From assembly GCA_050084985.1 (NCBI GenBank), contig JBITNC010000001.1, forward strand, positions 18,228,001 to 18,292,000: DNA of 64,000 nucleotides, read 5' to 3'. Under the pieces are notes generated by a model that was not told where the DNA came from, did not search any database, and was given only the letters and a program-made list of their open reading frames with translations. The DNA is from Nageia nagi. Taxonomy: Eukaryota; Pinophyta. This document shows, one piece after another, positions 35,613 to 48,779 of the stretch (positions are counted from its first letter, which is position 1; each line of letters opens with the position of its first letter). The translations under genes were made by a program, and so were the position numbers.

Positions 35613-36294
35613 GAAGGCTTCCTTTTTGTGATCACATACCAATTTGTGAAGTAAAGTTATGCTATAGGATAGAGCATAGGAGTTGAGATTAGGAGGATTG
35701 TAAGAGAGTTGTATTTATGATTGAAGAAAAGATCTAGTTAGTGGATGTACTCCTAGTTGGAGGAACCACTTACATCTTGTTTTATCTTTGTGAGATTGCT
35801 TTGTGAGTTTGTTAGATTTGTATTGTGAGCTTTCATGTGATGTTGGGAGTTTAGAGTTGTTCATGTTATACTTCTCCTCTCTCATTTGGTATTAGAGCTT
35901 GGTGTGGGAGCTCTTCTTCAACATTTTTAGAGGACTTCTTCCTTCAATTTTGTGTGGGAGCTAAGGTCATCTTGAGGTAAACTTAAGAGAAGGTATAAAT
36001 TAAAGTCTTTTCTTGATTATTTATTGGATTATTGATTTATGATACTAACATATATGTTATGTGCTACTTTATTTTTTTATTTATTTTTCTTTAATAGCAT
36101 TAAAATGCAATTGTTATTTATACTAACACTTACTATGTTTGTTGCAATATTTTTATTACAAAAATTGCTTTATGTATTGCTATTTTTTTAAAAAAATGGG
36201 GGCTTTCCATCTTAATTCTTCCATCAAAACAATTGTATTATACAATTTTTTTATATATATACTAATAAAAAGACAGTTGCAATTATTTTCTACA

Positions 36295-36400
<106 letters not shown>

Positions 36401-38378
36401 TTACTTTGTGGAAATTTTAAAATTGCATTTCCTCTAAAATAAAAAAGGAGGAAAATATATGTATTTATTCTTAGAGGAAGGTGTGTATTAAATTTGACCT
36501 GTAAAATCTCATCAAGAGAAGCCCAACATTTTTTTAAAGAAAATGTGGAAGTATTTGGGCATATTTCCCAAAAATGGTCATCACCCACCTCTCTCTCACT
36601 TGAGTTGCCCTTCAAACTTTGACAATGTGCACCATCATGGAAGCCCTATGCCATTGTGGGAGCTCTTTTGCATTTTTTTTCTTTAATTTTTTTTACCCAA
36701 CATTTTTGGTTTCATGGATGTTTTTTTGTTTCAAAATATTTGATGTGCTGTGAGGATCTGAGAGAGCAAGAGCATAGATGAACAGATGAGCAGAGCTCCT
36801 CTCTCCTCCACACATAGAGGTTTTTGTTGTACCCTCTTCAAATTGTACCTAGCACTTCTTGCACTCTCTTACCCTCCACTTGCCACTAGGTCTTAACCCT
36901 CCACTCTTGTATAGCCTCCTATCCCTCTTCTTATCCTTGCATGAGAGGCATTTGAAGGGTCCCTCTCTCATGTCTAAGCTCTCCTCTCTCTCACCTTGCT
37001 AGGTCCTTATGGTTAGGTTCACTTCACTCACACTTGTAGCTTCTCCTATGCTCACATGGCCCTCATAACTCCTTAGCATGATTGCATTTATGTATTTTTT
37101 GACTTGTTGGTGGTCGGGGAAGTGGGGCTCAGACCCACGATGCATGGCTCTTCTAGAAACCCCAAAAATTGCAACCCTTATATCTCCTCCACTTAGCTGC
37201 AGCCCCTTCCTCCATTAGTGCCTCCCATCTCTTTCTCCTTTGCTACCATACTCATGCCTCTCTCTCAGGCGTCTCCTCTTCTTTCTAGCATGGAATTCTT
37301 TCAAGAGTTGGTACATTTGATTTAAGAATAGTTAGTGCATTTAATTGGTGCATTTATTTTCATGTCGCTTGCAAGTCACTTTTTTAAAAAATACACATAG
37401 AAGCTTTAAATCTTTGCAAAAAGTTTACTCAAAGTTTAAAGCTTTCCTTTTTTATGACTATAATCATGTCCATCATCAATTACCTTTGTAAGTGTAAAAT
37501 GAATTTTTTATTATTCAAGATAACTTTTTACTTAAACATTTAGGCATTATATTTAAGGTTTAATATTTCAAATATAAGTGTTTTAAAGAGTTATTATTCA
37601 TAAAATAGCTACTTAAATTTCCTTAGTACTTTCTAAAGTGCTTAAAGTATTAAGATAAGCTAAGTATGCTATCTTTAGGGGTACAACTTTAAGTAAAAAG
37701 GGAGAATTTGTATGAATTTTACTTAAAGTTTAATACATGTTGCTTACTTAATTTTTTTTAAGTTAATGTTTAGGGCTTAAAATTTTTAACTAAATGCTTA
37801 CTACTTAAAATTAAAATGCATAGTACTTATTTGTTAAGTTAATAAATGCATGCTTATAATTTCATTTTTTTTTTTAATTTAAAAGATATATTTTTTATGT
37901 AAAAATTGTTAAGTTAAAAAGAGCATATTTTTTATTACTTAAATACATACCTTTAAGTTAAAATGATGCAAACTTATGCCTAATACTTAAATTTTATGCA
38001 TTCTTAAAACTTATTTGTTAAGTTAATGCATGCTTATGCTTATATGATGCATTTTTAGTACTTAAATGTTTAAGTTAATGATACATGCTTAGAACTTAAT
38101 TTTTTGTTGATGCATGCTTAAGAACTTAAATTTTTAAGTTAGATACTTATTTTTTTTAAAAAAGGTCAAATATTGCATGCTTATCATTTAAAATCTTAAG
38201 TTATGCTGCAATCTACTTCTTTATGAAAGAATGGACTTGTGCAAAACTAGGAATGATGTAAAGATGTCCTTTAGAGGTTGGTAAACAAAACCCATTGGAT
38301 ATTTAGGTTTCAAATTTTAAATAGATGGTATTTTATTTATGCTCTTTACTTCATATTTTTTTTTGTTGCTTTATTTGC

Positions 38379-38620
38379 TTATGCAAACAAAAATGCAAAT
38401 ATTGATATGAGTAACCCCCTAAAATGAACACATACGCATGTACATTCTACAACATAACTTTTTTTAAGGAGACATGAGGTGAGGATAGGTAGACTGGAGT
38501 CTTTAAGTTTGATGATCCAAATGGTGAAAAGTCCATACTTCTCAATTGACCCTAAGTCCTCTGTTAGTCTAGACATAACTCTAATAGGTGGACAAGCATG
38601 TGTGTAGTGATATCACTTGT
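38379..38620 (-). other. Antisense open frame in the copia C leader
   Basis: A minus-strand frame of about 65 codons includes the string F-T-I-W-I-I-K-L-K-D-S-S and an upstream Y-H-Y-T-H-A-C-P-P-I block. The corresponding place in A (58224-58412) and B (49919-50140) is open in the same frame, again antisense to the element. No known domain is recognised. An in-frame stop lies just upstream of the Y-H-Y-T-H-A block in this copy. Confidence 0.35.
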
Positions 38621-39062
38621 CTGCACATCCATTCAGAGATTATCTTGATAACTTATGAGGACAACTTGAAACCTAATCAAGATTTATAATTTGGTCAATC
38701 TAATAAATGTCATAACCTTGAAAAATAGTAGGTACTTCTCCTTATGAGTATAAAATTGACCAAGGTGAACTAGTTGAGGATTGGTAGTACTTGGGTTCCT
38801 CTTGTGTGGGCATCCAAGTGAAGGCCTAATTTTAGACAAGAAAATAAGCTTCAACAATGTCACTCTATATCTATGATTCTTGAGATGAGAAATGTATTTG
38901 GGTACATGGATTATTTGAGTTGTAAAATATTTTCACTTATGAATCAAATAAATCATGTCTTTAGTGTTAAATGTACAAGTATTATTTACTTGGTTAAAAC
39001 TTAACATTTAATATTTTTTATTAAACCACATGCTTATTATTTTTCACATTCTTGTGTATAAA

Positions 39063-40037
39063 ATGGGAGAATCCTTTTTACCTAAACACATTCTTGATGG
39101 TTCCAACTATGGGATTTGGGAACCATGGATGAGAGCTAATTTGTAGGAAAGGAAGCTTTGGTAAATAGTGAATGAGAATCTTGTACCTCCTATAGATGAG
39201 AAGGCACTAGAGGCTTACAATGGCAACCTCTATGATTTATTGTGCAATTTCAAATGATGCACTCCTAATAATTTCCTCTTCAACCTCAATGAAAGAAGCT
39301 TGGGATAAGTTTAAGCAAATCTACCTTGGTTAAAAATTTTCAAGAAGGTTTACCATTCTCTAAAAGTTGCTTCAATATCATCAAGGGGAAGATGAAAATG
39401 TTGCCATCTACTTGAACAAAATCATTGACCTAAGGATCTAACTTATTGCTTATGGGTGCAATTGGATCAATGATGAGTTCATGGTCTTCATCATTCTTCA
39501 AAGCCTTTCTTCAAAGTTTAAAAACTTTTTAATGGTTATAGAAATAAGGCTTGATGATGATGAAGAAGTCTTCCCTATTGTGAACCTTTCTAGGCACCTT
39601 TTGAAGCATGAGGAAACCCTTACCAATAAGGTGTTGATTTTTTCTCTTAAGGATAATAATGTTGCTTTTGGAGCAACCAAAACTCCTTTCAAGAAGAAGT
39701 TCAATCATAAAAAGAAATCTTATCCTTCTTCCTCCAAAAGGTTTGAGAAAAGAGGTAATGGCTACAACAACAATAGGAATAATGGTAATAATGATAACAA
39801 TAGGAACAACAACAACAATAGGAACAACAACAATAGGAATAATGACAACAACAATAGCAACAACAACCACTTCAAGCAAAGAGATAGAAAAAGCAAATCA
39901 AACAATCCATATTCTATGCAAAATTCTAATGGTAATTGTAACTATTATGGCATCCAAGGTCACAAAGAAATTGATTGCTACAAAAAGAAAGAGAAGAAAA
40001 GAACAAAGGTAAAGTACATTGAAATTGGTTGTGGTTA
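39063..40037 (+). pseudogene. copia C gag with Asn-rich tract and zinc knuckle
   Basis: It starts M-G-E-S-F-L-P-K-H-I-L-D-G-S-N-Y at 39063, the usual copia Gag opening, and passes through W-x-x-W and a UBN2-type capsid region with stops and frameshifts. From 39481 it is open for 185 codons. These include a K/S-rich piece, a run of about 40 mostly Asn/Arg residues (about 39760-39870), and a zinc knuckle remnant near 39940-39980 (C-N-Y-Y-G-I-Q-G-H-K-E-I-D-C, second Cys replaced by Tyr). After the knuckle pol is missing. Confidence 0.8.
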
Positions 40038-40201
40038 ATAATTGTATTTGGAAAAGTAGTGAGTCTCAAACTATATCTTTCTTACTTTACAAATATGTAA
40101 AAAGTTCTCATCTCTATTGTATCTGTTTGGAGGATAACTGTCTTACTTTCTCTCTTTTTTCTCTCTTATTCACTCTATCCCAATATTGCATTAAGGGGGA
40201 G

Positions 40202-40662
40202 TGTTGAAATGTATAACGCATTATTGTAAATGTTTGTAATAATCTTCAATGTAAGTTCACTAATACTTAAGGGTATCATTTGATACCTTAAGTATTTAAG
40301 TGAATATGATAATGTAACTTGTCTTACACTCCATGTCATGACCATGCCCCTTGGGTAAAAGGATGTGCATATCATACTTTTGTACATTGGGTAAAAGGGT
40401 GATCCAAAGAGGGATTTTGGCCCGTAAATAGAAGGCTCCTTCTTTGTGATCACATACCACTTTATGGAGTAAAGTTATGCTAGAGAATAGTGTTTAGAGG
40501 ATGAGTTTAGAAATATTGTAAGAGTTCATATTTGTGAATGAAGTGAGATCTAGTTAGTGAATATACTCCTAATTGGAGGAACCACTTACATCTTGAGTTA
40601 TCTTTGTAAGATTACTTTGTGAATTATTTAGATGTTATTTGTGAGTTTTCATATGATATTGG
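40202..40662 (+). repeat. 3' LTR of copia C, 3'-truncated
   Basis: It starts TGTTGAAATG after the polypurine tract and stops at TTTTCATATGATATTGG, about 40 bp short of a complete LTR, where element D's LTR begins. Length (461 bp), truncation point and diagnostic bases match element A's 3' LTR (52991-53452, 462 bp). Confidence 0.9.
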
Positions 40663-41947
40663 TGTTGGAATGTATAATTGATTATTGTAATGTTTATGTA
40701 ATAATATTCTATGTAAGTTCACTAATAATTAAGGGTATCATTTGATACCTTAAGTATTTAAGTGAATGTGATAATGTAACTTGTCCTACACTCCATGTCA
40801 TGAGCATGCCCCTTGGGTAAAAGGATGTGCATGTCATGCTTTTGTACATTAGATAAAAGGGTGATCTAAAGAGAGATTTTGGCCTATAAATAGAAGGCTC
40901 TCTCTTTGTGATTACACACCAATTTGTGGAGTAAAGCCATGATATAGGATAGTGTTTAGAAAATGAGTTAGGAGAATTGTAAGAGATTCATGTTTGTGAA
41001 TGAAGTGAGATCTAGTTAGTGGATGTACTCCTAGTTGGAGAAGCCACTTACATCTTGTGTTATCTTTATGATATTTCTTTGTAAGTTATTTACATGTTAT
41101 TGTGAGCTTTCATGTGATCTTGGGAGTTTAAAGTTGCTTAGTTTATAGTTCAAATTTCACAATTTGGAGTATAGGATTGTTGATGTTATATTTCAATCCT
41201 TTCAATCATGACTTTCAATTGGATGATTAATTTATGTACATTTGAACTAGTTGTGGTTAATGATTGTATTGTAAATCATTTGTTAAAATGGTAAAGTTTT
41301 GAGTCTCTAACTAAGATCTTTCTTACTTCATAAAGATGTAAAAATTTCTTATCTCTGATTGTATCTGTATGGAGGAGAACTCTCTTACTCTCTTTTTCTT
41401 TCTTTTCTATTATTCACTCTATCCCAATATTACATTAAGGGGGAGTGTTAGAATGTATAATGCATTATTGTAAAGGTTTTATAATAATCCTCTTTGTGAA
41501 TTCACTAATACTTAAATGATATCACTAGATACTTTAAGTATTTAAGTGAATATGATAATGTAACTTGTACTACACTCCATGTCATGAGCATGCCCTTGGG
41601 TAAAAGGGAGTAACATGTAATGCCTTTGTACATTGGTTAAAATAATTATCCAAAGAGGGATTTTGACCTATAAATATAAGGCCCCCTCTTTGTAATCATT
41701 CACCAATTTATGAAGCAAAGTTATGCTCTAGGATAGTGTTTAGGAGATGAAGTTAAGAGGATTGTAAGAGAGTTGTCTTTATGAATGAAGTAAGATCTAG
41801 TTAGTGGATGTACTCCTAGTTTGAGGAACCACTTTACATATTGAGTTACTTTATGAGATTGATTATGCTTTAATTTCTAATGTTAGAGTTAGCTTCCATG
41901 TGATCTTGGTAGTTTAGGATTGTATTTGTTAAAGTTCAACCCCTTCA
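40663..41947 (+). mobile_element. Ty1/copia element D (almost no interior)
   Basis: The 5' LTR is 40663-41159 (497 bp), the interior only 41160-41445, and the 3' LTR 41446-41947. The interior is the family's 3' untranslated region ending in the polypurine tract TTAAGGGGGAG. The PBS position reads CAATTTGGAGTATAGG, a damaged primer site. The 5' LTR shares length and diagnostic bases with element B's 5' LTR (52494-52990), including a GCTTAGTTTATAGTTCAA-like end. Confidence 0.85.
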
Positions 41948-41959
41948 TCCCTCCCCCCC

Positions 41960-43240
41960 TTAAAAAAACAATGGAGTGGTAGAGAGGAGGAATAAGATTG
42001 TTGTGGATATGGAAAGGAATATGTTGCAAACTAAGGATATGAGAAATATTTATTAGGTTTATGTAATTAAAAAAATAATATATATATTGAATAGGAGTCC
42101 CACTAGCATATTAGATGAAATGATTACTTATGAGGTTTGGCATAAGAAAAAACCCAATGCTAATCATTTCAATTATTTTGGATGTTTAGCTTATGCTCAT
42201 GTGACTCATGAACTTAGGAGGAAACTTACTCATAAGAGTGAGCCATGTATTTGTATTGGTTGTTATGGAATTAGTAAAGCATATAGCTTTATAACCCAAA
42301 AAATCATAAAGTTATAGTTTGTAGAGAAGTGCTTTTTTTATGAAGGGGGAGTATATGGTAGTAAAAAATTATATGTTGATGATGGGAATAATGATGATTT
42401 GAAAGTGTAGTATTCTATAAACATTAAACAAATAGAAAGAAAAAAATTAGTTAATCAAAGTCCAACAATCAACCTATGATATTGTCCAATTGAAAGTTTT
42501 TTGTGTCCCTCTTTAAGTGATTCTTCTCCAAATATAATTTATAAAGTAATGAAAACAAAAAAGGGTAAAAATTCCATCCTTCACCATAGGTTTTTAATAA
42601 TAACTTTCATAGGAAGCTCACTAGATGTCAAGCTTAAGAAATTGACCAGGTTGTAAATGTATGGTGATGAAGATGAAGTTAAGCCAAAAGGTGATGTAGT
42701 TAATTATGATTTAATTATTGTTGTAAATTTTGAACCTTCTTGTTAAAAAGATACATGTACTAAAGATAATTAAATGCAAGCCATGGAGGAAGAGATAAGT
42801 TTCATTGAAAATGATGACAATTGGGAGCTTGTAGAATTGCCCATGAAAAATACATATATGGGCTCCAAATGGATATATAAGATTAACTTTAATAATGATG
42901 GTAGCATTGAGAGGCATAGAGTTAGACTCTATGTCTAAGGGTTTCACATAAAGGCATAACATTGATTATGAAGAAACTTTTACACTATAGCTAGCTAGAA
43001 ATAGTAGGAATGATGCTTTCTTTGGAAACTAATTAAAAAGGGTTAGGTTGTAAATCACTCAAATGTAAAAAGTGTATGTATAAAAACCTCAAGTATTTGA
43101 CATTAAAGGAAAATAAAACCATATTTATAGGTTGAATAAGGATTACATGACCTTAAACAATCACCAAGGGGTTGGTATAACTGAATTGATGGATACTTTT
43201 AGCATAATGGTTTCAAGAGAAGCAAAATTAAACACATCTT
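41960..43240 (+). pseudogene. Ty1/copia pol remnant of another lineage
   Basis: An integrase end is legible in 42087-42317 (E-V-W-H-K-K-K-P-N-A-N-H-F then F-G-C-L-A-Y-A-H-V). Copia RT pieces follow: M-E-E-E-I-S-F-I-E-N-D-D-N-W-E-L and G-S-K-W-I-Y-K-I-N-F near 42780-42900, then L-K-Q-S-P-R-G-W-Y near 43160. It differs in sequence from elements A, B and H and lies on the opposite strand. No LTRs were assigned. Confidence 0.75.
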
Positions 43241-43625
43241 ACCTTCATTTAAGTGTTATGATAATTTTACAAAATTCTTAGAGACATTCATGTTTTGATT
43301 CTATTTCTTCAATCCCATTCTATCTTATAATTTTTTATTTTCTTTTCCCTATTCCACCTATGTATATTATCCTTCCTAAAACTGTAAACTCTTCAAGATT
43401 ATGATATTGCTTAGACAAATATAAGTATATGAGAAACATTGAAAAATTACATTTGTAGTCATATTATGTGCATGTAAAACACATTTAGGATAAGGATATG
43501 GATAAGGTCAGTCAAGATATAATGGATTCACATAGAGTGGAAAAATAGATTTGATGGATCCTAGTTTGGGGTTAGCTCCTCCCCTTATCACCCTTCCTTT
43601 AGGGATACCCTAAAAAAATGAAACA
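43241..43625. other. Unassigned AT-rich sequence
   Basis: No recognisable gene or repeat between the copia pol remnant and the LINE fragment. Confidence 0.4.
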
Positions 43626-44215
43626 ATGGTTATGCAATGGGTGTTTCATGCTAAAACCCAAGAACACTCATTCACTAGAGGAAATTCTTTGATCAATATA
43701 CTGAATCTAGTTATCTTCAAGTTGTTACAAATATACCTACAATCAAATTTAGCAAGAAGGCTAATAAAGAGGATATTGTTATTATTGAATCATTGGAATT
43801 GTATTGAAGATTCATGGGTACCAAAATATCCCCAAATTATATTGAGGTATAGGTTTCATAATCTTGGTAAATGTAAGGTAACTTTCATTTTTTCCCCTTT
43901 TGGTTACTTTATGGTGGAATTTTCTTGTGAAGAGGACAAAGATCAAATTTTCAAGGATGGCTCATGATTTTATGGGAGCACAGGTAAAGGAAACCATGTT
44001 ACATAGGTTTTCTCCTATAGTAGGTCTTCCAAAATCTATATTAGTTTGGGTTGATCTCCACTCTCCCCCCCTAAATACTATAATGAACATGCCCTTAAAA
44101 CCATAGGAAACTCTCTAGGTTCCTATATTAGAGCCTCTAATAAAACTTTAGAACCTAAGATGTATTCCTATACTCATGTTTGCACTCAAATAGATCTCAT
44201 ATCTATAATCCAAAC
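43626..44215 (+). pseudogene. LINE ORF1 (DUF4283-type) fragment
   Basis: It contains G-Y-F-M-V-E-F-S-C-E-E-D-K-D near 43905, then a W-V-D-L-H-S-P-P segment near 44048. After a frame change, Y-Y-N-E-H-A-L-K-T-I-G-N-S-L-G follows near 44080. These are characteristic blocks of plant L1 ORF1. No ORF2 follows, so it is a fragment, in the opposite orientation to the other two LINEs. Confidence 0.75.
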
Positions 44216-44492
44216 CTAATTCATCTTTGAGTTAGATGAAAAATAATATACCTTATTATTTGATTATGAAAACATATAATTTCATTATTGATAATGCCAT
44301 GAGTATGATCATCATTTATATGATTATATGTTTTTTCACTTTGGGATTCTAAAAGCCAAGATGGCTAAGACACCAACTTCACCCAAAAACTAGACCCCAC
44401 TTGGGGATTCTTCCATTAAACCACCTTGCAACTTCTCCATTGATTCTTCATCTAGCCAAAAACTAAAGCCCAAACATGGGAATAACAACCCT
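44216..44492. other. Unassigned sequence
   Basis: Nothing recognised. It ends where the 3' LTR of copia B begins. Confidence 0.4.
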
Positions 44493-44992
44493 TGAGAGAG
44501 AAGAAGTATAACATGAACAACTCTAAACTCCCAAGATCACATGAAAGCTCATAATACAAATCTAACAAACTCACAATGCAATCTCACAAAGATAACATAA
44601 TATGTAAGTGGTTCCTCTAACTAAGAGTACATCCACTAACTAGATATTTTCTTCAATCACAAATACAACTCTCTTACAATCCTCCTAATCTTAACTCCTA
44701 TTCTCTATCCTATAGAATAAATTTACTTCACAAATTGGTATGTGATCACAAAGAGAGAGCCTTATATTTATAGGCCAAAATCCCTCTTTGCATCACCTTT
44801 TTATCCAATGTACAAAAGCATGACATGCACATCCTTTTACCCAAGGGGCATGCTCATGACATGGATGTAAGACAAGTTACATTATCATATTCACTTAAAT
44901 ACTTAACATATTAAATGATACCCTTAAGTATTAGTGAATTTATAAAGAGGATTAATACAAACCTTTACAATAATGCATTATACATTCCAACA
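44493..44992 (-). repeat. 3' LTR of copia B
   Basis: A 500-bp LTR ending in the TTCTCTCTCA-type terminus shared with C's 5' LTR, preceded (to the right) by the polypurine tract. Confidence 0.85.
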
Positions 44993-45711
44993 CTCTCCCT
45001 TAATGCAATATTGGGATAGAGCAAATAAGAGAGAAGAAAGAGAGAAAGTAAGAGAGTTATCCTCCAAATAGATACAATAAAGATAGAACTTTTTACATAT
45101 TTGTGAATTAAAAAGATCTATTTTGAGACTCACTAATTTTCCAAATACAATCATCAACCATAACTAGTTTCAATGTACATGAAGTAGTCATACAACTGGA
45201 AGTCATGAAGAGTCTCCAAGAGCCTGCATATTTGAGGTAAGTAACCTGTAATCTCAAAATAACCTACAATTCATAAGCAACTCAAATAACAAGATCAATT
45301 AGATAAAACATATTCATCTCAACAAAGATAGATGAATCACACAAATTCCATCATGAACTGATCAATGGTGCACTATAAGTCATCATGAAGATGCCATGCC
45401 AAAAAACTCATAGTCATCTATTGTATATAAAACATGTGTTGATTATCATTACAAAATAGAGCATAAACAAAATGTACATATGATTTCCTCTCATATGGAT
45501 AACTAAATAGTGCCAAAATACACATAAGATTTCCTCACACATGGATAACTAAATAGTGCTAGATTGGCCAATCTTTTGCTCAAAAAATTATACAATAAGT
45601 TCTTCATGCAGAGCGAACTTACCATAAAGGTGTACAACAAAATCAACACTATACAACACAAAATCCTCCTAAGGGTGAAGTTATCATCACAAATATGAAT
45701 TCAACAAGAAT
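44993..45711 (-). other. 3' untranslated region of copia B
   Basis: Non-coding. It contains a single copy of the module that is tandemly amplified in element E (near 45365-45420), and a two-unit repeat around CACATATGGATAACTAAATA-type sequence (45480-45560). Confidence 0.65.
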
Positions 45712-46330
45712 TCAAACTTCACTCTCCCTTGAGGGCAACTTCACCAACCTGATAGCATCCCTAAGCTTATAGAATTGAGCTTCTAGGAGGGGCTTGGTGA
45801 ATAAATTAGAAAAGTTTAAGGTGGATGGATAATAATCCAGGTGTATGATGCCATTAAGAACCTTCTCCTTGATAAAATCATCATGGATTTCCATATGTTT
45901 TGTTCTCTGATGGAACTTAGGATTCTTAGCTAAAGAAATAGCCAACTGATTATCTAAAGAAATCAAAGATGATCCACCTTACTCATACCTAATTTATTTC
46001 AAAATATGCCTTAGCCAAATGGCTTTCTAGGTAGCAATAGACATGGCATGGTATTCAGCTTCTATCTTGAAAAGAGAAATAGTAGGTTGCTTCTTTGAAG
46101 CCCAAGAGATAGCAATTGAACCAATGCTAAACACATACACAAAGGTTGATTTCCTTTCATATCTATCTCCCCCATAGTCAAAATTTGAGAATCTATAAAG
46201 AACAAATGAGGGCAACTTAGAATACTTGAGAGTAAGATCCTTAGTCCCTACAACATACCTCAAGATTTGCTTAATAGCATTGAGGTGCTCAACATAAGGT
46301 TTCTAGATGAATCATGTCATCAAATTCATT
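45712..46330 (-). pseudogene. copia B RNase H
   Basis: Two open pieces. The first (46263-46027) has L-R-Y-V-V-like and L-K-Y-S-K, then Y-G-G-D-R-Y-E-R-K-S-T, then S-W-A-S-K-K-Q-P-T and E-A-E-Y. The second (45966-45712) has D-N-Q-L-A-I-S-L-A-K-N-P, H-Q-R-T-K-H and F-T-K-P-L. This is the canonical copia RNase H carboxyl order. A stop separates them. Confidence 0.88.
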
Positions 46331-46410
46331 GCAAATATAATATTTAGTTTGGATATAGTCAAGTTTAAAAAACTACCAATTAATTACCTGTAAGCTATAG
46401 CATTAGCCAA

Positions 46411-47304
46411 CTAAGAGTTGGAGCTCAGAGAAATAATGATTCTAGAAGAAACTAGGATCACAACATATCTACATTTCTCCATTCCAAACTTCTGCAAGAT
46501 GTTTGATATATACTTAAATTGACTAAGATAAGTGCAATCTTTGTATTGATACACTTTCATTCCAAGATAGTAGTGTAAGAGACCAAGATCAGTCATTTCA
46601 AATATTAACTTAAGTTTGGATATGCACTCTTGAATGATTTCATCATTATTCCTAGTAATCACAAGATCATCCATATAAAGGAGAATCAATACCATGTCTT
46701 CTCCTTGATTTAACACATGTATATTAGAGTTATAAAAACACTTGGAGAAACTAATATTTATAAAAAACTCTAAAATCTTCTTGTACCAGAATCTAGGTGT
46801 TTGCTTAAGTCCATACAATGACTTCTTTAGCTTGCACACAAAAGACACTTTGCCTTCCACAATAAACCTTTCTGATTTATTCATGAAGATTGTCACATCT
46901 AATTCACCATTAAAAAATGCACTCTTGACATAAATTTGAATAATTTTACAACCTTGTGCTATAGAAAAATCAAGTATAATTCTTATAGTAGGCATCTTTA
47001 CCACACGAGCAAAGGTTTTCACATAATCTATAATGTATTTTTGAACAAAACCTTTAGCTACTAACTTTGCATTGTATTTCTTAATATCTCCAATTGAATT
47101 GAATTTGACCTTATAGATCCAATTATTATCAATCAAATTCTTCTCATTGGGATAAGAATCCAAGTTCCAAGTTTTATTTTTCATAAGCACCTCATACTCC
47201 ATTTTCATGGCTTCCATCCAACACTCGTGCTTTGAAGCTTTTTTGAAGGTTGAGGGCTCATGCTTGTTGTTAATCTTGGCAAATAAGGATTTGTTAAAGG
47301 TCAT
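46411..47304 (-). pseudogene. copia B reverse transcriptase (297-codon open frame)
   Basis: This is the longest open frame in the window. It reads W-M-E-A-M-K-M-E-Y-E, N-W-I-Y-K-V-K-F-N, A-K-L-V-A-K-G-F, then Y-V-K-S-A-F-F-N-G-E (normally D-V-K-S-A-F-L-N-G). C-K-L-K-K-S-L-Y-G-L-K-Q, then L-Y-M-D-D-L-V-I-T and L-G-L-L-H-Y-Y-L-G-M follow. The catalytic Y-M-D-D is intact, but the Asp of the first catalytic block is Tyr, so activity is unlikely. It belongs to the RVT_2 family. It lacks the usual fused upstream pol because of stops. Confidence 0.92.
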
Positions 47305-47340
47305 TCTCCTTATTACCCTTTGTGTTGGATAATTTTATTT

Positions 47341-48330
47341 CTAAAGTGACTTTTCTACACCAATATCTAGCCATCTATTTGCAACTGAAGAGTCCTCTGA
47401 ATCATCAACATCCTCATTCAAAGCAAATTCTTCAAAAAGTTCATTAAACTTTACATCTCTTGAAATAAACATGGCTTTATAGAATGGAGAGAAGAGCTTG
47501 TATCCTCTATGCTGATTGTCATAACCCATAAATATGTATTTTTAAGCTCTTTTATCCAACTTCTTCCTTTTCTTAAAAATAATGTAGGAGAATGCTTCAC
47601 AACCAAACACCCTAAGGTGATAAATGTTAGGTTTTCTTCTTGACCATGCCTCAAAAGTAGTTTTACTTTGAATGGATTTTGTGTGACACCTATTAAGGTG
47701 TAAATAGTAGTGCTCATAGCTTCTCCCCATAAAAAACTAGGAAGATTACCTAACATGCATCTAACCATTTCCATAATTGTCCTATTTTTCCTTTCAACAA
47801 CACCATTCTACTGAGGAATGTAAGGAATCATAAACTACCTCTTAATTCCATACTTAGAATAATAGTCATTGAACTCATTGTTGTTATATTCTCCTCCATT
47901 GCTTGATCTCAACATCTTAATTTTAAGGTTAGTTTGATTCTCAATAAAGGCCTTAAAAACTCTGAAAGGTCTAATTCCTATGCTCAATAAGATAGCCAAA
48001 AATCATCATACTAAAATTATCGATGAATGTCAACATTTAAGATGCTCCCCCAAGGGACTTAATTTGAAATGAACCCAACAAATATAAATGCACAAGTTGA
48101 AGAGGTTGAGATGCTCTTGTTGTCTTATTTTTTTCAAACTTTTGTCTATGCATATTGCTAAGAATGCATTTCTCACATAGACCAATTGAAAGAGAAATTG
48201 GAAGGAAAACCTTTCATAAGTTCTTGGTCTTTCATGACGTGAATACTCTTGTGATTAAGGTTCCCTAAATGATGGTGCTAAAGATTACCTCTAGAACACA
48301 CACTAGAAGCCAAACACATCTTTGATGGAA
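47341..48330 (-). pseudogene. copia B integrase with GAG-pre-integrase segment
   Basis: Fragments in order: L-G-N-L-N-H-K-S-I-H-V-M-K-D-Q-E-L (zinc region, about 48260), F-I-E-N-Q-T-N-L-K-I-K-M-L, and N-G-G-E-Y (the usual preceding D-x appears altered). N-G-V-V-E-R-K-N follows near 47790, with the catalytic Glu present. Then come the core end (M-L-G-N-L-P-S-F-L-W-G-E-A) and G-Y-D-N-Q-H-R-G-Y-K-L-F. Frameshifts and stops break it at several points. Confidence 0.85.
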
Positions 48331-48779
48331 CTTGATCCACAATGTAGAGGTTATCATTCATAGATCCTTTAACTAAAGTGGTAAGTTATTTCTTAATGCA
48401 CCAAAATTATGAGTCAAACTCAAAAGAGTACTTTTTTTTAGCAACTTAGATTATTGAGAGAAGGTTCATCCTTAACTTGAGAACATAGAGAACATTTTCA
48501 AGAATCTTTTCATGAATCAACACACTCCCAATTCTTTAGACTTCAAGGGTAGAGTTATCACCTATCATAACCACATCTTTTCAATACTTATGAAAGTTCT
48601 TAAACTTTTCTTTTATAAAGCATAGGTGATTAGTGCAACTAGAATCAACAATCCAATTAGATGAAAAAAAGTAGACATGGAATAGAGTGCCATAACAAAA
48701 CTAGCCTTAATATTCTTCTTTCCTTTGAAGTTCTTTACATTTCCTTTGCCTTTATTATTTTTCTCTCCTTTCTTTTTGT

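Larger units (their letters stand above)
35384..35884 (+). repeat. 5' LTR of copia C
   Basis: A 501-bp LTR. It is most like the 3' LTR of element B (44493-44992) in its last third. TATA box TATAAATA is at 35605-35612. A near-perfect palindrome (35444-35478) lies in U3. Confidence 0.85.

Noticed and set aside
39529-39879. Minus-strand Val/Ile-rich frame
   Set aside because: It is the antisense of the Asn-coding repeat in copia C gag. It looks like membrane protein only because of AAC/AAT repeats.
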